Shown here: piece by piece, positions 35,459 to 47,917 of the stretch
Position numbering within the stretch: the stretch's first letter is position 1
How the letters are laid out: each line of letters begins with the position of its first letter
Origin: Azospirillum soli
Lineage (GTDB): Bacteria > Pseudomonadota > Alphaproteobacteria > Azospirillales > Azospirillaceae
Length of the DNA: 64,000 nt
Direction: 5' to 3'
Assembly (NCBI RefSeq): GCF_017876165.1
Contig: NZ_JAGINQ010000015.1
Coordinates: 62,001-126,000, forward strand
The notes under the pieces: model-generated
Database searches by the model: none
Told to the model about the DNA's origin: nothing
What the model saw: only the letters and a program-made list of their open reading frames with translations
Translations under genes and position numbers: made by a program

Positions 35459-36976
35459 ATGTTCATCAGGCTTCGCGCGCTGGCCGGTGCGGCGGCGCTC
35501 GCCGGAACCCTGCTGCTTCCGGCGGCGGGCATGGCGCAGAACGGCACGCTGACCTTTCTGCACGTCAACGACATCTACGAGATCGCACCGGTGAAGGGCC
35601 AGGGCGGCTTCGCCCCGCTGATGACGCTGCTGCGGCAGGAACGCCAGCGCAGCGCGAACGCCGTCACCACGGTCGGCGGCGATTTCCTGTCGCCCTCGCT
35701 GCTGTCGGGGACGACGCAGGGCGCGCAGATGATCGCGCTGTTCAACGCGGTCGGCGTGGACGCTGTCACCTTCGGCAATCACGAATTCGATTTCGGCAAC
35801 GAAGCGCTGAAAGCTCGGATTGGTGAATCGAAGTTTCCGTGGCTCGGCACCAACGTGCTGGGGACGGACGGCAAGCCCTTCGCCGGGTCGGTCGCGACCT
35901 GGACGAAGACGGTCGGCGACGTGAAGGTCGGCTTCCTCGGCGTCCTCACGCCGGAGACCGCGCATCTGGCCAGCGCCGGCCCGGATGTAAAATTCGCCGA
36001 CGTGAAGGAAACCGCGACGGCGGCGGTCAAGCAGTTGAAGGCCGAGGGCGCCCATGTCGTCGTCGCGCTGACCCACCTGACCATCGAGGACGACCGGGAA
36101 CTGGCGTCCAAGGTGAAGGGAATCGACTTGATCCTGGGTGGCCATGACCACGACCCGATCAGCTTCCACGAAGGCTCCACCCTGATCCTGAAGGCCGGGC
36201 ACGACGGCCATTACCTCGGCGTCGTGGACCTTTCCGTCAGCACGAAGCAGACCGACAAGGGGCCGGCGACCACGGTCGTCCCGACGGAATGGAAGTTCGC
36301 CACCACGGCGGGCGTCGCCCCGGACGCGGAGGTCGCGGCGCTGGTCAAGACCTACACCGACCAGCTCGACAACAGCATGGCGGTGGCCATCGGCACGACG
36401 GAAACGGAGCTGGACAGCCGCAAGGACGTCGTGCGCACGCGGGAGGCCAGCATGGGCAACCTGATCGCCGACGCACTGCGCGACGGGCTGAAGGCCGACG
36501 TCGCCATCACCAACGGCGGCGGCATCCGCGCCGACGCGCTGCACCCGGCGGGGTCGAGGATCACGCGCAAGGACATCTTCGCGGAGCTTCCCTTCGGCAA
36601 CGTCGGCGTCCTGACCGAGCTGAAGGGCATCGACCTGCGCTCCGCCCTGGAACACGGCGTGTCGAAGGTGGAGGAGAAGGCCGGGCGCTTCCCGCAGGTG
36701 TCGGGCCTGACCTTCACCTACGACCCCAAGCTGCCGTTCGGCTCGCGCGTGACGGACGTGACGGTCGGCGGCAAGCCGCTGGATCCGGACGCCACCTACA
36801 AGGTCGCGACCAACGATTACATGCTGAAGGGCGGCGACGGGTACGGGCCGCTGACGCGCGGCAAGATCATCGTCGATCCGTCGGGTGCCGTTCTGATGGC
36901 GACCATGGTCATGAACTACGTTGAGGCCAGAAAGACGGTGGCCCCGAAGGTGGAAGGCCGCATCGTCGCGAAGTAG
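35459..36976 (+). CDS. periplasmic 5'-nucleotidase / bifunctional metallophosphatase
   Basis: A protein of 505 aa with a signal peptide (cleavage near GMAQN), an N-terminal metallophosphoesterase domain (FLHVNDIYE, GGDFLSPS, FGNHEFDFG, THLTIEDD, GGHDHDP) and a C-terminal 5'-nucleotidase domain (NGGGIRAD, FGNVGVLTELKG, NDYMLKGGDGY). The enzyme salvages external nucleotides by dephosphorylation. The first motif is HVND rather than the more common HTND. Monocistronic by context. Confidence 0.92.
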   Translation: MFIRLRALAGAAALAGTLLLPAAGMAQNGTLTFLHVNDIYEIAPVKGQGGFAPLMTLLRQERQRSANAVTTVGGDFLSPSLLSGTTQGAQMIALFNAVGVDAVTFGNHEFDFGNEALKARIGESKFPWLGTNVLGTDGKPFAGSVATWTKTVGDVKVGFLGVLTPETAHLASAGPDVKFADVKETATAAVKQLKAEGAHVVVALTHLTIEDDRELASKVKGIDLILGGHDHDPISFHEGSTLILKAGHDGHYLGVVDLSVSTKQTDKGPATTVVPTEWKFATTAGVAPDAEVAALVKTYTDQLDNSMAVAIGTTETELDSRKDVVRTREASMGNLIADALRDGLKADVAITNGGGIRADALHPAGSRITRKDIFAELPFGNVGVLTELKGIDLRSALEHGVSKVEEKAGRFPQVSGLTFTYDPKLPFGSRVTDVTVGGKPLDPDATYKVATNDYMLKGGDGYGPLTRGKIIVDPSGAVLMATMVMNYVEARKTVAPKVEGRIVAK

Positions 36977-36981
36977 ACCGG

Positions 36982-37015
36982 AAAAAAGACGCCCCCGGTC
37001 GGGAAGACCGGGGGC
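36982..37015 (-). terminator. intrinsic terminator after the phasin gene
   Basis: On the minus strand GCCCCCGGTC-TTCCC-GACCGGGGGC is followed by GTCTTTTTT, a textbook intrinsic terminator 32 bp after the phasin stop. The stem can also stop the convergent nucleotidase transcript. Confidence 0.88.
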
Positions 37016-37046
37016 GCAAGGCCAGGATGGATCGTGCCGGATCGTA

Positions 37047-37688
37047 TCAGGCGCTGCGGCGGGTCTGCCGGGCAGCGGCCTCCGTCCGGGCGTTCAGGCG
37101 GCGCACCGCGTCGTTCGCGGTTCTCGCCGAGAGTTCGGAGACCTTGACGCTGCGGTTCAGCAGCAACGCGACCTCGTCCTTCACCATTTCGCTTTGGGCG
37201 GCGTAGAAGTCCTGGACCGAACGGCTGCGCATCATCGCGTTGAGGCCGTCCGCGTTGCGGGCCATGGCTTCCTGCGCGAAGGCCAGCCATTCGCGCCAGA
37301 TCGACTGCATGCCGTCCATCAGCACGCTGCTGCACTGGACCATGACGTCCATGTTTTGCTGGGCCTGCTGGGCGACCTCGCCCTGCGCTTCCGCCGAGAA
37401 GCCCATCATGCGGTTGAACTGTTCGGTCGTCTGACCAGCGACCTGGCTCGCCTGTCCCATCAGGTTGCGCGCGGTTTCCGCACCGCGCTGGGTCATCTCG
37501 GCCCCGGCTTGGGCCCCGGCCTCGGCCATGCGGCGGGTGGCGTCCGCCCCTTCCTCGGTCATTGAACGCGCCGCGTCGGCGGCACGCCTCGTGGTCGCCT
37601 CTCCGGCCCTCGCGGTGTCCTCGGCGATTCCTCGCGCCTTGGTCGCCGCATCGCGGGTGGCCGTCTGAGCGTCCTTGTCTGCTGCCAT
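37047..37688 (-). CDS. phasin family protein
   Basis: A protein of 213 aa. The first half (residues 1-80) is an Ala/Arg/Glu-rich coiled coil with repeated AEAGAQAG-like heptads; the second half matches the phasin_2 pattern (NMDVMVQCSSVLMDGMQSIWREW, MMRSRSVQDFYAAQSEMV). Phasins coat polyhydroxyalkanoate granules. The ATG at 37688 is preceded by AGGAGCGAGG; ATGs at 37736 and 37772 are less well placed. Divergent from ald. Phasin-like proteins unrelated to granules also exist. Confidence 0.85.
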   Translation of the reverse strand: MAADKDAQTATRDAATKARGIAEDTARAGEATTRRAADAARSMTEEGADATRRMAEAGAQAGAEMTQRGAETARNLMGQASQVAGQTTEQFNRMMGFSAEAQGEVAQQAQQNMDVMVQCSSVLMDGMQSIWREWLAFAQEAMARNADGLNAMMRSRSVQDFYAAQSEMVKDEVALLLNRSVKVSELSARTANDAVRRLNARTEAAARQTRRSA

Positions 37689-38016
37689 CTGCCTCGCTCC
37701 TGATTGCGTTTCGTCCGTTCTGGACGTTCCCTCCATTTTCTTTGCGCCGGCGATTTTTGTGCACCGCGACACAAGCCAGCCCTATATCACGCCAGTCAAC
37801 GACCAATCCAGAACTCTAAAAACTACCTGCCTATCCTTTATTGCGCGATTTGGTCACCTTTGCTGACTTGGTTTCTGACCGACAATTTCCCTGATTTTTA
37901 TTTATCGGACAGGGCTGCGCGGAAGCGGTGGAGTTCCCACATCCAGGGGTAACAACTCACCGGCCGGCGCGGCGCAAGGCATCGTCCTGCTCCGGCCTTT
38001 GCTTGCGGAGGTTGTG
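37689..38016. other. 328-bp divergent promoter region (phasin / ald)
   Basis: Clearly more AT-rich than the surroundings, especially 37780-37915 with TTTATT-containing stretches. It must contain both divergent promoters, but I cannot fix -35/-10 hexamers with confidence. No reading frame looks genuine. Confidence 0.6.
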
Positions 38017-39135
38017 ATGCTCATCGGTGTGCCGAAGGAGATCAAGAACCACGAATACCGCGTCGGCCTGACGCCGGCTTCGGTCCGCGAACTGGTCCAC
38101 CACGGGCATTCCGTGATCGTGCAGGCGGGGGCCGGGACGGCCATCGGGCTCGACAACGAGCATTACGCCGCCGCCGGAGCGGAGATCGCGCCGGACGCCG
38201 CAACCGTCTTTGCCCGTGCCGAAATGGTCGTGAAGGTGAAGGAACCGCAGCCGCAGGAATGCGCCATGCTGCGCGACGGGCAGGTGCTGTTCACCTATCT
38301 GCATCTCGCCCCCGATCCCCGGCAGACCAAGCTGCTGATGGAGTCCGGCGCCGTCGCCATCGCCTACGAGACGGTGACCGATGCGCGCGGCGGCCTGCCC
38401 CTGCTCGCCCCGATGAGCGAGGTGGCCGGGCGCATGTCGGTGCAGGCGGGCGCCCATTGCCTGGAAAAAGCGCAGGGCGGGCGCGGCGTCCTGCTGGGTG
38501 GGGTGCCCGGTGTCCCGGCGGCCAAGGTCGTCGTGCTGGGTGGTGGTGTGGTCGGGACCAACGCGGCGCGCATGGCGATGGGGCTGGAGGCCAAGGTCAT
38601 CGTCATCGACAAATCGCTGGCCCGGCTGAAGGAACTGGATTTGCAGTTCGGCGCGAAGTTGCAAACGCTCTATTCCACCGTGGACACCATCGAGGAGCAT
38701 GTGCTCGACGCCGATCTCGTCATCGGCGCGGTTCTGGTGCCCGGGGCGGAAGCGCCGAAGCTGGTGACGAAGGACATGGTGTCGCGCATGCGGCGGGGTG
38801 CCGTGGTGGTGGACGTCGCCATTGACCAGGGCGGCTGTTTCGAGACCTCCCGACCGACCACCCACGCGGAGCCGACCTATCTGGTGGACGGGGTGGTGCA
38901 TTACTGCGTCGCCAACATGCCGGGCGGGGTCGCGCGCACCTCGACCTTCGCGCTGAACAACGCCACACTGCCCTTCGTCCTGGCACTGGCGGACCAGGGC
39001 TACCGGGCGGCGCTGGCGAAGGACCCGCATCTGCGGGAAGGGCTGAACGTGCACGCCGGGGCAGTCACCTGCAAGGCGGTGGCCGAGGCGCAGAACCTGT
39101 CCCATCAGCCGGCGGAGGAGGCGCTGCGGCTCTGA
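38017..39135 (+). CDS. ald: alanine dehydrogenase
   Basis: NAD-dependent interconversion of L-alanine and pyruvate plus ammonia. The 372-aa product starts [20 protein letters not shown] and has the catalytic lysine in VKVKEPQ, histidine in FTYLHLAPD, the NAD-binding fold [18 protein letters not shown] and the [14 protein letters not shown] segment. GGAGG precedes the ATG at 38017. It is divergent from the phasin gene and probably monocistronic. Confidence 0.96.
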   Translation: MLIGVPKEIKNHEYRVGLTPASVRELVHHGHSVIVQAGAGTAIGLDNEHYAAAGAEIAPDAATVFARAEMVVKVKEPQPQECAMLRDGQVLFTYLHLAPDPRQTKLLMESGAVAIAYETVTDARGGLPLLAPMSEVAGRMSVQAGAHCLEKAQGGRGVLLGGVPGVPAAKVVVLGGGVVGTNAARMAMGLEAKVIVIDKSLARLKELDLQFGAKLQTLYSTVDTIEEHVLDADLVIGAVLVPGAEAPKLVTKDMVSRMRRGAVVVDVAIDQGGCFETSRPTTHAEPTYLVDGVVHYCVANMPGGVARTSTFALNNATLPFVLALADQGYRAALAKDPHLREGLNVHAGAVTCKAVAEAQNLSHQPAEEALRL

Positions 39136-39183
39136 CCGGCGGGGTGTTGGGCCAACCGAGGGGCAGCCCGGCATGCACCCCGG

Positions 39184-40782
39184 TCACTCCCGCAATTCGG
39201 CCAGCAGTTCCGGCGTGTCCACGTCGTAAAGGATGCCGGCGTCCTCCACCGGCACCTCCACGACCTGCTCCGCATAACGGCCGATCAGGCTCTTGGCGCC
39301 TGTGTCGCCGGTGAGCGTCGCCATCTCCGCGAAGAAGCTGCGGTCCCACAGCACCGGATTGCCGCGCTTCCCGTGAGTCACCGGAACGCAGACCGCACGC
39401 CCTTCGGTCGGGTTGTAGGCGGCGATCAGCCGGTCGATGGCCGCCGGCGTGACGCGCGGCATGTCGCCCAGGCAGACCACCACGCCGTCCACATCCGCCG
39501 GCAGGGCGGCCAAGCCGGCCCGCAACGACGCGCTCAGCCCCTCGCCGAAAGCCGGATTTTGGACCAGCGTCAGAGGCCGCCCGGCCAGCGCCGCCGACAC
39601 CGCCTCTGCCTGATGGCCGGTCACCACGACCACCGGCCGCGCCTGCGATTCCAGCACCGCTTCCACGGTCCGCACGACCAGCGGCTTTCCCCCCACGTCG
39701 GCCAGCAGCTTGTTGGTGGCGCCCATGCGGCTCGACCGTCCGGCGGCGAGCACCAGCGCGGCGATGCGCGGCGCGCGCGGCACCTCGACCGGCGCGGCTC
39801 CGGCGCGGGGCAGGGGGCGGCTGGGGATCTCGGCCAGCAGGCCGCCGACGCCCATGCGCATCACATCGGCGCGCGTCACCGGCACGCCGGCCGCCACGCG
39901 CTGAAGCACCCAATCGAAGCCGTTCAGCTTGGGCGAACGTGCGCAGCCCGGTAGCCCCAGCACCGGCCTATGCCCAATCCGCGCCATCAGCAACAGGTTG
40001 CCCGGATCGACCGGCATCCCGAAATGCTCCACCGTGCCGCCCGCCCGCTCGATGGCCGAGGGCAGCACGTCGCGCCGGTCGGTGATCGCCGACGCCCCGG
40101 CGATCAACAGCAGGTCCACCGGCCCGACGGACGCGATGGCATCGGACAACGCGGCTTCGTCGTGCTCGCAACGGGTCTCGGTTTCCAGATGCCCGCCCAG
40201 CGCCTCCAGCCGCTCCCGCGTCACGCCCACCGTCTTGTCGAGCACGCTGTCCTTCACGCCCGGCAGGCGCGTCTGGATCAACGCGGCCGACAGTGGACGG
40301 AAGCTTGCCACGCGCAAGGGCTCGGCCTCCGCCTCGGCAGCCTCGACGCAGGCGTGCGGGGCGGCGAAGGGAATGATCTTCACCGTCGCGACCATCTGCC
40401 CCGGCTCGACCGACGCGAAGGCCGGCAGGGTGGCGACGGTCACGCTCTCGTCGACCAAATTGATCGCATCGATGCGCGTGGAATCCAGGACCAGCAGGCC
40501 ACGCGTCTCGGCGAACAGATTGACGCGGCCGGTGAAGGCCGCCCCCGCCTTCACGTTCTCGCCGGTCAATGCGTTGGCGACGCGCGTTGCCGCCGCATCC
40601 TCGGCGACGTCGCCGTTGCCCAGCTTCGCCGCGACCACCGTGTCGAAGCCAGCCTCGCGCAGGGCGGACAGGTCCTCGGCGCTCAGCACCCGGCCCTTCT
40701 TGAAGCTGACGGGGCCACGGCGCACCGAATGCGCCAGGATGGCGCCCTCGGCATCGTCCAGCGGCAACGGGCCGAAGAACAT
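39184..40782 (-). CDS. MoCF (molybdopterin-binding) - nucleotidyltransferase fusion protein
   Basis: A protein of 532 aa with two parts. Residues 1-330 resemble the MoeA/MogA-type molybdopterin-binding fold ([42 protein letters not shown]). Residues 340-532 are a MobA/MocA-type nucleotidyltransferase ([24 protein letters not shown]). MocA makes molybdopterin cytosine dinucleotide, the cofactor form used by xanthine-oxidase-family enzymes such as the CoxL-like protein upstream. It is the last gene of the minus-strand cox-like cluster, 10 bp after the XdhC gene. Molybdopterin-cytosine synthesis is inferred from context. Confidence 0.85.
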   Translation of the reverse strand: MFFGPLPLDDAEGAILAHSVRRGPVSFKKGRVLSAEDLSALREAGFDTVVAAKLGNGDVAEDAAATRVANALTGENVKAGAAFTGRVNLFAETRGLLVLDSTRIDAINLVDESVTVATLPAFASVEPGQMVATVKIIPFAAPHACVEAAEAEAEPLRVASFRPLSAALIQTRLPGVKDSVLDKTVGVTRERLEALGGHLETETRCEHDEAALSDAIASVGPVDLLLIAGASAITDRRDVLPSAIERAGGTVEHFGMPVDPGNLLLMARIGHRPVLGLPGCARSPKLNGFDWVLQRVAAGVPVTRADVMRMGVGGLLAEIPSRPLPRAGAAPVEVPRAPRIAALVLAAGRSSRMGATNKLLADVGGKPLVVRTVEAVLESQARPVVVVTGHQAEAVSAALAGRPLTLVQNPAFGEGLSASLRAGLAALPADVDGVVVCLGDMPRVTPAAIDRLIAAYNPTEGRAVCVPVTHGKRGNPVLWDRSFFAEMATLTGDTGAKSLIGRYAEQVVEVPVEDAGILYDVDTPELLAELRE

Positions 40783-40792
40783 GGAGACCTCC

Positions 40793-41506
40793 CTATGCCG
40801 CGCTCCCCTTGCGGCGCACAGCGGTGATCTGGGCCATGACCGACACGGCGATCTCGGCGGGCGTCACCGCCCCGATGTCTAGCCCGACCGGCGCGTGAAT
40901 GCGGGCCAGTTCGGCATCACGGAGGCCCTCTTCCTTCAACCGTTCCAATCGCTTGGCGTGCGTTCTTTTGCTGCCGAGTGAACCGACGTAAAAGGCCGGC
41001 GAGCGCAGCGCCACCAGCAGCGCCGGATCGTCCAGCTTCGGGTCGTGGGTCAGCGTGACCACCGCCGTGCGCGAGTCGATCTTCAATTGCGTCAGCGCTT
41101 CGTCCGGCCAGGCGTCGTTCAGCGTCACGCCGGGAAAGCGCGATTCGGTGGCGAAGGACCCGCGCGGGTCGATGACCGTAACCGCGTAGCCGGTCAGCGC
41201 GGCGATCGGTGCCAGCGCCTGCCCGATGTGCACCGCCCCGACCACCAGCAGCCGCAGCGGCGGGTTGTGGGCGTGCACGAACAGGCGCAACCCCTCATCG
41301 TCTTCCGGATCGGTGATCAGGCCGGAACGGTCCTGGCGCAGGCGCTCGCGCACCTTCGTCAGCAGATCGTCCTCCAACCCAAATCCGCCATGCACGGCGT
41401 CTTCGAAAACAAGGGTTTGCAGGCCGCTGTTCAGATCCGTGACGAGCGCCACGGGGATCGAATCCGCTTTCGCCGCCAGCAGCCGGTCGAGGATATCCTG
41501 CTTCAT
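40793..41506 (-). CDS. XdhC family protein (Rossmann domain)
   Basis: A protein of 237 aa. The C-terminal part carries the XdhC Rossmann domain (LLVVGAVHIGQALAPIA, AFYVGSLGSKRTHAKR). XdhC binds and sulfurates the molybdenum cofactor before insertion into molybdenum hydroxylases. Here the function is split: the next gene upstream encodes only the short XdhC/CoxI N-terminal domain. The ATG overlaps that gene's stop by 4 bp. Confidence 0.9.
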   Translation of the reverse strand: MKQDILDRLLAAKADSIPVALVTDLNSGLQTLVFEDAVHGGFGLEDDLLTKVRERLRQDRSGLITDPEDDEGLRLFVHAHNPPLRLLVVGAVHIGQALAPIAALTGYAVTVIDPRGSFATESRFPGVTLNDAWPDEALTQLKIDSRTAVVTLTHDPKLDDPALLVALRSPAFYVGSLGSKRTHAKRLERLKEEGLRDAELARIHAPVGLDIGAVTPAEIAVSVMAQITAVRRKGSAA

Positions 41507-41817
41507 TCCACCGCCTCGACATAGACCTGCACCTGACCGCCGCAGGCCAGCCCGACTTCCCAGGCCATTTCGTTGCTGACGCCGAAGGACAGCAGGCGCG
41601 GCTCGCCGTCCTCCATGGTCTTTCGCGCCTCGTGCACCACGGCGCCCTCGATGCAGCCGCCAGAGACGGAGCCGACCATGGCCCCCGCCTCGTCCACGGC
41701 CATCTGGCTGCCCACCGGCCGGGGCGACGAGCCCCAGGTGGCGACCACCGTCGCCACGGCCACCTTGCGCCCCTCGGCACGCCAGCCGGCGGCCTGTTGC
41801 AGAATGTCGTCGGTCAT
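41503..41817 (-). CDS. XdhC/CoxI N-terminal domain protein
   Basis: A protein of 104 aa consisting of the XdhC_CoxI domain: ATVVATWGSSPRPVGSQMAV and GSVSGGCIEGAVVHEA, with a Cys in SGGC that in family members helps sulfur transfer. It overlaps the VWA gene upstream and the longer XdhC gene downstream by 4 bp each, a fully coupled series. The separation of XdhC into two polypeptides occurs in other CO-dehydrogenase-like clusters. Confidence 0.9.
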   Translation of the reverse strand: MTDDILQQAAGWRAEGRKVAVATVVATWGSSPRPVGSQMAVDEAGAMVGSVSGGCIEGAVVHEARKTMEDGEPRLLSFGVSNEMAWEVGLACGGQVQVYVEAVE

Positions 41818-43022
41818 GCCGCCTCCCTCAGCCACTTGCGCAGCCCCTCCGCCCGCCGGGGGCCTTCGCGGTTCAGCGCGTCGGCAAGCCCGGCCAGACT
41901 GTCCAGATTGTGCACCGGGCGGAAATCGTCCACATGCGGCAACAGCGCCCGGATGCCCGAAGATTTCGGTGCGAACCCCTCCCAGCGCAACAGGGGATTC
42001 AGCCAGACGAGCCGCCGGCAGCTTTTGTGCAGCCGATCCGCCTCCGCCGCAAGCCCTTCGCCGGCGTCCCGGTCCAGCCCGTCGGTGATCAGCAGCACCA
42101 CCGCCCCCTGTCCCAGCACCCGCCGCGCCCAGGTCCGGTTGAAAGCGTGCAGCGCCGAGCCGATGCGCGTGCCCCCCGACCAATCCTCCACCGCCGCCGA
42201 CACGGCATCCAGCGCCACGTCCACGTCCTTGTGCCGCAGATAGCGCGTGATGTTGGTCAGCCGTGTCCCGAACACGAAGCTGTAGACCCGGTCGCGGTCG
42301 TTGGTCACTGCGTGCATGAAGTGCAGCAGCATCCGCGAATAGCGCGTCATAGAACCGGAAATGTCGCACAGCACCACCAGCGGCGGCGGCCGGGTGCGCC
42401 GCTTCCGCCGCGCCAGCTCCGCCAGATCGCCCCCCGACCGCAGCATCCGCTGCAGCGTCGCGCGCGGGTCCACGCGCTCGCCCCTTGGGTCGGTGCGGTA
42501 GCGGCGTGTCGCCGCCTCCGCCACCGGCAGAGCGATGCGGGCGAGCATCTGCTTGGCCTGCGCCAACTCCTCGGTGGACATCTTCTCGAAGTCCTTGGCC
42601 TGCAACCGCTCCTGGGCGGAGACGGTGAAGGCGGCGTCCACCTGGATTTCGGTCTTCTCCGGCCCCTCGACCTCCGGGCTGCTGCCCTTCAGCGCCTCGG
42701 CGACACGCCGCGACAGTTGATCCCGGTCGGTCGGCATCTCCGTCCGGATCGTCGGCAGCATCAGTCCCATCATCCGCTTCAGGATGTCCGGGTTGCGCCA
42801 GAAGACGTGAAAGGCTTGGTCGAACACCTCGCGCTGGTCGCGCCGGTTCACGAACACCGCGTGCAGCGCCCAATAGAAGTCCGTCCGGCTGCCGACCCCG
42901 ACCGCCTCAACCGCTTCCACCGCCTGCAACACCTTCCCCGGCCCGACCGGCAGGCCCGCCGCCCGCAGCGCGCGGGCGAAGTGCATGAGGTTGACGGCAA
43001 GTCCGCGTTCGCTGTCGGTCAT
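41814..43022 (-). CDS. VWA domain-containing protein (CoxE-like)
   Basis: A protein of 402 aa. The C-terminal von Willebrand A domain has the metal-ion-dependent adhesion site DISGSMT (220-226) and a later ITDGLD. The N-terminal helical domain is typical of CoxE. With the MoxR ATPase next to it, CoxE is needed to assemble the Mo-Cu site in CO dehydrogenase of Oligotropha. Its start overlaps the MoxR stop by 4 bp. Confidence 0.9.
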   Translation of the reverse strand: MTDSERGLAVNLMHFARALRAAGLPVGPGKVLQAVEAVEAVGVGSRTDFYWALHAVFVNRRDQREVFDQAFHVFWRNPDILKRMMGLMLPTIRTEMPTDRDQLSRRVAEALKGSSPEVEGPEKTEIQVDAAFTVSAQERLQAKDFEKMSTEELAQAKQMLARIALPVAEAATRRYRTDPRGERVDPRATLQRMLRSGGDLAELARRKRRTRPPPLVVLCDISGSMTRYSRMLLHFMHAVTNDRDRVYSFVFGTRLTNITRYLRHKDVDVALDAVSAAVEDWSGGTRIGSALHAFNRTWARRVLGQGAVVLLITDGLDRDAGEGLAAEADRLHKSCRRLVWLNPLLRWEGFAPKSSGIRALLPHVDDFRPVHNLDSLAGLADALNREGPRRAEGLRKWLREAA

Positions 43023-43951
43023 CGTGCCGTGGTCGCGGCCAGTTCGGTCTTCACCAGGGTCAGAATGCGCGCCGCCTCGCTGCCCTGGATGCGGGCGATG
43101 TCGTCCTGGTACTTCAGAAGCGTGCCCAACGTGTCGTTGATGGTCGTCGGGTCCAGTTCTAGTTGGTTCAGCTCGACCAAGGCCTGCGCCCAGTCCAGGG
43201 TCTCCGCCACGCCCGGCGCCTTGTAGAGATCCATCCCCCGCAAGGTTTGCACGAAGCCCACGACCTGCGCCGCCAGCCGCGCGTCCGCCCCCGGCGCCTT
43301 GACCTTCAGAATGGCGCGCTCCCGTTCCGCCGAGGGGTAATCGACCCAGTGGTAAAAGCAGCGCCGCTTCAGCGCGTCGTGGATCTCGCGGGTGCGGTTC
43401 GAGGTCAGGATGACGATGGGCGGTTCCGGCGCGCGGATCGTGCCGAATTCCGGGATGGTCACCTGGAAATCGGACAGGACCTCCAGCAGATAGGCCTCGA
43501 ACGGCTCGTCCGTGCGGTCCAGCTCGTCGATCAGCAGCACCGGCGCACCCGCCAAGTCCGGCTCCAGCGCCTGCAACAGCGGCCGCTTGATGAGGAACCG
43601 TTCGGAGAAGATGTCGGCCCCCAGCGTGTCCCGGTCGCGATCCCCCGCCGCCTCCGCCAGCCGGATTTCCATCATCTGCCGGGCGTAGTTCCACTCGTAG
43701 ACCGCCGCCGCGACGTCCAGTCCCTCGTAGCATTGCAGCCGCACCAGCCGCCTCCCCAGCGTCGCCGACAGCACTTTGGCGATCTCGGTCTTGCCAACGC
43801 CGGCCTCGCCCTCCAGGAACAGTGGGCGCCGCAGCTTCAGCGCGAGGTACAGCGCGGTGGCCAGCGACCGGTCGGCGACGTAAGACCCGCGCGACAGCAG
43901 GTCCAGCGTGGCATCGACGGAGGTGGGGAGGGAGTTGGGCATGCGACTCAC
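43019..43951 (-). CDS. MoxR family AAA+ ATPase (CoxD-like)
   Basis: A protein of 310 aa with Walker A GEAGVGKT (48-55), Walker B VLLIDELDR, sensor 1 TSNRTREI and the MoxR lid domain. MoxR ATPases act as chaperones together with VWA proteins. CoxD performs this role in maturation of CO dehydrogenases. ATG at 43951; a second Met three codons on could also serve. A composite palindromic repeat lies immediately upstream, between it and coxM. Confidence 0.92.
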   Translation of the reverse strand: MSRMPNSLPTSVDATLDLLSRGSYVADRSLATALYLALKLRRPLFLEGEAGVGKTEIAKVLSATLGRRLVRLQCYEGLDVAAAVYEWNYARQMMEIRLAEAAGDRDRDTLGADIFSERFLIKRPLLQALEPDLAGAPVLLIDELDRTDEPFEAYLLEVLSDFQVTIPEFGTIRAPEPPIVILTSNRTREIHDALKRRCFYHWVDYPSAERERAILKVKAPGADARLAAQVVGFVQTLRGMDLYKAPGVAETLDWAQALVELNQLELDPTTINDTLGTLLKYQDDIARIQGSEAARILTLVKTELAATTAR

Positions 43952-43967
43952 AGCTTTTCTTACAAAC

Positions 43968-44090
43968 CCCTCGCCCGGCCCCGCCGGGAGAGGGAGGGGG
44001 CCACGGCAAAGCCGTGGGAGGGTGAGGGCAGGGATTCTCGGGAAAGCCTTGCCCTCACCCTAACCCTCTCCCGCCGCGGGCGGGAGAGGG
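43968..44090. repeat. palindromic intergenic element, copy 3 (composite)
   Basis: Four hairpins in 123 bp. First CCCTCGCCCGGC / GCCGGGAGAGGG (43968-43994, one mismatch). Then CCACGGC-aaa-GCCGTGG (44001-44017). Then GGGTGAGGGCA / TGCCCTCACCC (44020-44060). Last CCCTCTCCCGCC-gcg-GGCGGGAGAGGG (44064-44090). The element fills nearly the whole gap between coxM and the MoxR gene, which are co-directional. Confidence 0.85.
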
Positions 44091-44103
44091 GACTTATGTT
44101 CTC

Positions 44104-44898
44104 TCACCCACAGGCCTCGACCGCCCGTTTCGCCATCACCGTGACGAGGTGCGCGCGGTAGTCGGCGCTGGCGTGGATGTCGGCGTTCAGGCCGTCCGCC
44201 CCCACGGCGATGCCGTTCAGCGCCTCGGCGCGGAAGTCCTGGGCCAGCGCCGTCTCCATGTCGGTGGCGCGGAACACGGACGGGCCGGCACCGGTCACCG
44301 TCACGCGCACCTCATTCCCGAACCGCGCCACGAACACGCCGACGATGGCGTAGCGGCTGGCGGGGTTGCGGAACTTGGCGTAGGCGGCCTTGTCCGGCTT
44401 TTGGAAGTGCACCGCCGTCACGATCTCGCCGGGCTCCAGCGCCGTTTCGAACATGCCGGTGAAGAAGTCGTCGCCCGCGATCTCCCGCCGGTCGGTCTTC
44501 ACCGTTGCCTTCAGACCGACCACGGCGGCGGGATAGTCGGCGGATGGGTCCGCGTTGCAGATCGACCCGCCCAGCGTGCCCATGTTGCGCACCTGCCGGT
44601 CGCCGATGCCCTCCGCCAGATCGGCCAGCGCCGGGATGACGCGGCGGACCACGTCGGAATGGGCGACCTCCGCGTGCCGGGTGAAGGCGCCGATGGCGAT
44701 GCCACCGGCTTCCTCGCAAATGCCCTTGATGTCCGGGATCTGGCCCAGGTCGATCAGGTCGGACGGCCGGGCGAGCCGCTGTTTCAGCGTCGGCAGCAGC
44801 GTCTGGCCACCGCCCAGGATCTTGGCGTCCTCGGACTGGCCCAGCAGGGCGGCCGCGTCGGCGAGTGTCTTGGGACGGTGGTATGTGAACTCGTACAT
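44104..44898 (-). CDS. coxM: FAD-binding subunit of a molybdenum hydroxylase (CoxM-like)
   Basis: Medium subunit of 264 aa. The FAD-binding motifs are LGGGQTLLPTLKQR and the TLGGSICNADPSADYPAA segment (AGGS-like and TIGG-like motifs). It passes electrons from the iron-sulfur subunit to an acceptor via FAD. It follows coxL by 24 bp. The name denotes the family; substrate specificity is not implied. Confidence 0.92.
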   Translation of the reverse strand: MYEFTYHRPKTLADAAALLGQSEDAKILGGGQTLLPTLKQRLARPSDLIDLGQIPDIKGICEEAGGIAIGAFTRHAEVAHSDVVRRVIPALADLAEGIGDRQVRNMGTLGGSICNADPSADYPAAVVGLKATVKTDRREIAGDDFFTGMFETALEPGEIVTAVHFQKPDKAAYAKFRNPASRYAIVGVFVARFGNEVRVTVTGAGPSVFRATDMETALAQDFRAEALNGIAVGADGLNADIHASADYRAHLVTVMAKRAVEACG

Positions 44899-44922
44899 CC
44901 GTTCTTCTCCTTCACTCGGCGA

Positions 44923-47316
<2,394 letters not shown>

Positions 47317-47398
47317 CTCGGTACTCCTCCCATCGGAACGGTTTTTCTTTATTCGATCATTCGAAACCCTGACGAAAGGCCGCCTTGCCCGGCGGCTT

Positions 47399-47896
<498 letters not shown>

Positions 47897-47917
47897 TCGG
47901 TGTCCTCCCGAATCGTA

